DNA from: Labilibaculum filiforme
GTDB taxonomy: Bacteria > Bacteroidota > Bacteroidia > Bacteroidales > Marinifilaceae
Length of the DNA stretch: 64,000 nucleotides
Assembly: GCF_002843315.1 (NCBI RefSeq)
Contig: NZ_MVDD01000001.1
Location: forward strand, 538,857-602,856
Reading direction: 5' to 3'
The translations under genes and the position numbers were made by a program. The first letter of the stretch is position 1. Each line of letters opens with the position of its first letter. Shown here in pieces: positions 62,462-64,000 of this stretch. A model generated the notes under the pieces. It was not told the DNA's origin. It did no database searches and was given only the letters and a program-made list of their open reading frames with translations.

Positions 62462-63815
62462 ACTTCTTTATTTTATTGTACAATGTTTGACGAGTTACTC
62501 CTAATTGAGACGATACGGCCGACAAATTCCCCATTTGTTTTTCGATTGCTCCCAAAATTAACTGTTTCTCCATATCTTCCAATGTACCACCATACGCCTC
62601 CATTGCCGAAAAATCATCCGTTTTAAAAACAAAATCATTGGTCCCAATTACATGCGTATCGCTAAGAATTACTGCTTTTTCGATGGCGTGTTGCAATTCC
62701 CGCACATTTCCCGGCCAACGGTACGTTTCAAGTTTAGCAAATACATTTGGTGCTATTTGTAAGCCTTTTTTATTGTATTTTTCGGCATAAAGAGTTACAA
62801 AAAACCTTACCAATTCAGGAATATCAGCAATACGATCGCGCAAAGGGGGCAATTCGATTTGTATGGTATTGATCCGATAGAGTAAATCCTCCCGAAAACG
62901 ACCTTCTTCAATCATTTTTAGCAGGTTGCAGTTGGTAGCACAAACCAATCGTAAATCAATATCGATAGGTAGGTTTTCGCCCAATCGGGTGAGGGATCTA
63001 TTCTGCAATACCGACAATAGTTTGGCCTGCATTGGCAGGCTTAGATTTCCAATTTCGTCGAGAAAAAGAGTGCCTCCGTTGGCGGCCTCGATCTTCCCCA
63101 TCCGATCGCTTCCGGCATCGGTAAAAGCGCCTTTTTTATGTCCAAACAATTCACTTTCGAACAAGTTTTCGGCGATGGAACCCATATCCACCGTAACCAT
63201 TACATTCTGGCTTCGGTTAGAAAGACGGTGAATTTCTCTGGCAACCAATTCTTTTCCGGTTCCATTTTCTCCTGTAATTAAAATATTCGCATGGGTTCCC
63301 GAAACCTTACGAAGCACATTCATTACTTTCTCCCAAGCGGGAGAAGTGCCAATAATAGGCTTCTTTTTTCGGTTGATTTCCGCAATTAATTCATTTTCCT
63401 TTAAGCGCAGACTCTTTACCTCTTTTCGGGAACGACTTAATTTCCAAGCCATCTGAATTGTGCTCAGCATTTTCTCGTTCTCCCAAGGTTTCAATACAAA
63501 ATCGACCGCTCCCGAGCGAACTGCTTTTACTGCCAACTCAACATCTCCGTAGGCAGTAATCATCACCACACTCATTCCCGAATTGCATTCCAAAATTTGA
63601 TTCAACCAATAAATGCCCTCATTTCCGGTATTAATGCCTGCTTTAAAATTCATATCCAAAAGCACCACATCGTAATTGTCTTTTTTCAATTCGGAAAGCA
63701 AAGTATTCGGACCCGACAAGCATTTTACTTTTTTACAGCTTCCATTCAATAACAAATCCAAAGCACTCAGAATGCTTTTATTATCATCAACAATTAAAAT
63801 TTTGGCCTCTTTCAT
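62451..63815 (-). CDS. Sigma-54-dependent response regulator (NtrC family)
   Basis: A 454-residue activator: receiver domain (phosphoacceptor D54 in VVLLDMNFKAG), AAA+ domain with Walker A GENGTGKE (residues 182-189) and Walker B GGTLFLDEIG, and C-terminal Fis-type helix-turn-helix (LSAVSSQLGVTRQTLYNKIK). The sigma-54-contact loop reads GAFTDA (229-234) instead of GAFTGA, a change seen in some Bacteroidota relatives. It drives sigma-54 promoters in response to the kinase encoded downstream. Confidence 0.94.
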   Translation of the reverse strand: MKEAKILIVDDNKSILSALDLLLNGSCKKVKCLSGPNTLLSELKKDNYDVVLLDMNFKAGINTGNEGIYWLNQILECNSGMSVVMITAYGDVELAVKAVRSGAVDFVLKPWENEKMLSTIQMAWKLSRSRKEVKSLRLKENELIAEINRKKKPIIGTSPAWEKVMNVLRKVSGTHANILITGENGTGKELVAREIHRLSNRSQNVMVTVDMGSIAENLFESELFGHKKGAFTDAGSDRMGKIEAANGGTLFLDEIGNLSLPMQAKLLSVLQNRSLTRLGENLPIDIDLRLVCATNCNLLKMIEEGRFREDLLYRINTIQIELPPLRDRIADIPELVRFFVTLYAEKYNKKGLQIAPNVFAKLETYRWPGNVRELQHAIEKAVILSDTHVIGTNDFVFKTDDFSAMEAYGGTLEDMEKQLILGAIEKQMGNLSAVSSQLGVTRQTLYNKIKKYGL

Positions 63816-63871
63816 TTTAGTAAAGATCTGAGATGTGAGATTTTAGATTATAAGTTCTACGAGTAATGTAT

Positions 63872-64000
63872 TGTCTATAATACCCTAAGAAAATTAGACC
63901 AGGAGCTTAATTGAAAAATAATGTAAATTAAACTCATGGAAAAAATGAAAAGAACACGTCGTAAATTTAGCTCAACATTTAAAGCAAAAGTTGCAATAGA
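63872..64000 (+). mobile_element. Left end of an IS3-like insertion sequence (cut by window edge)
   Basis: A candidate left terminus TGTCTATAATACCCTAAGAA begins near 63872, followed 64 bp later by the start of a transposase reading frame of the IS3 orfA type. The exact terminus and target duplication cannot be set without the right end. Confidence 0.6.
63936..64000 (+). CDS. IS3-family transposase OrfA, N-terminal fragment (window edge)
   Basis: ATG at 63936 opens a frame to the window end: MEKMKRTRRKFSSTFKAKVA. The basic RRKFSSTFKAKVA segment is typical of the helix-turn-helix at the start of IS3-family OrfA proteins. Only 21 residues are visible. Confidence 0.7.
   Translation, partial: MEKMKRTRRKFSSTFKAKVAI

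Overview
The window is a chromosomal segment of a Bacteroidota bacterium, most likely an anaerobic or facultative marine member of Bacteroidales/Marinilabiliales. The evidence is A+T-rich DNA, promoters of the TTTG-N19-TAnnTTTG type, and family content typical of the phylum: DUF5686 outer-membrane protein, DUF4369/TlpA-like lipoprotein, DUF4286, an ion-pumping pyrophosphatase, a four-subunit ferredoxin-dependent 2-oxoacid oxidoreductase, and many dispersed palindromic repeats. The genus is not determined here.

Layout. 1-10.9 kb: housekeeping genes (partial recQ; kdsD, tatC, a CarboxypepD_reg/DUF5686 protein, lptB, tRNA-Leu(UAG), tig, clpP, clpX). 10.9-16.4 kb: a nucleotide cluster (Gate-domain membrane protein, thyA, folA and a lipoprotein on the minus strand; a NupG-type permease on plus) and a bifunctional nuclease gene. 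16.4-24.7 kb: rplU-rpmA with a strong promoter and structured leader, serS, TPR lipoprotein-like secreted protein, DUF4286, EamA transporter, ruvC, HIT and greA, a one-TM protein and a Rieske-like lipoprotein. 24.8-35.6 kb: pyrophosphatase, ribF, a thioredoxin-fold lipoprotein without CXXC, lpxH, rmuC, and a Cys/Met-metabolism PLP enzyme. 35.8-46.7 kb: anaerobic energy metabolism: a molybdopterin oxidoreductase with a fused FeS/membrane partner, an aminotransferase, porCDAB and a divergent Lrp regulator. These could link amino-acid transamination to ferredoxin-dependent 2-oxoacid oxidation.

46.8-57.5 kb is the accessory region of most interest: seven same-strand genes, in transcription order vsr, a controller-type HTH gene, a C5-cytosine methyltransferase, a MORC/MutL-like GHKL ATPase, a Z1-domain helicase-like ATPase, a PD-(D/E)XK (DUF4420) nuclease and an AIPR protein. 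The five genes from the methyltransferase onward are packed with gaps of 1-30 nt. Two C-box-like sites (GACT-N3/4-AGTC) lie directly upstream of the controller gene. This looks like a controller-regulated restriction-modification system in which a four-protein ATPase/nuclease/AIPR module replaces a simple restriction enzyme.

57.5-64 kb: a 21-bp-period tandem repeat, an unknown conserved-looking gene, a GNAT acetyltransferase, a small membrane protein, a nine-unit 130-bp repeat array, an NtrC-type response regulator/histidine kinase pair, and the left end of an IS3-like element cut by the window edge. Non-coding DNA is rich in repeats: two large composite palindrome arrays (39.48-40.98 kb and 60.0-61.09 kb), two minisatellites with 20-21 bp subunits (33.2 and 57.66 kb), and many single-copy inverted-repeat elements, some lying inside operons.
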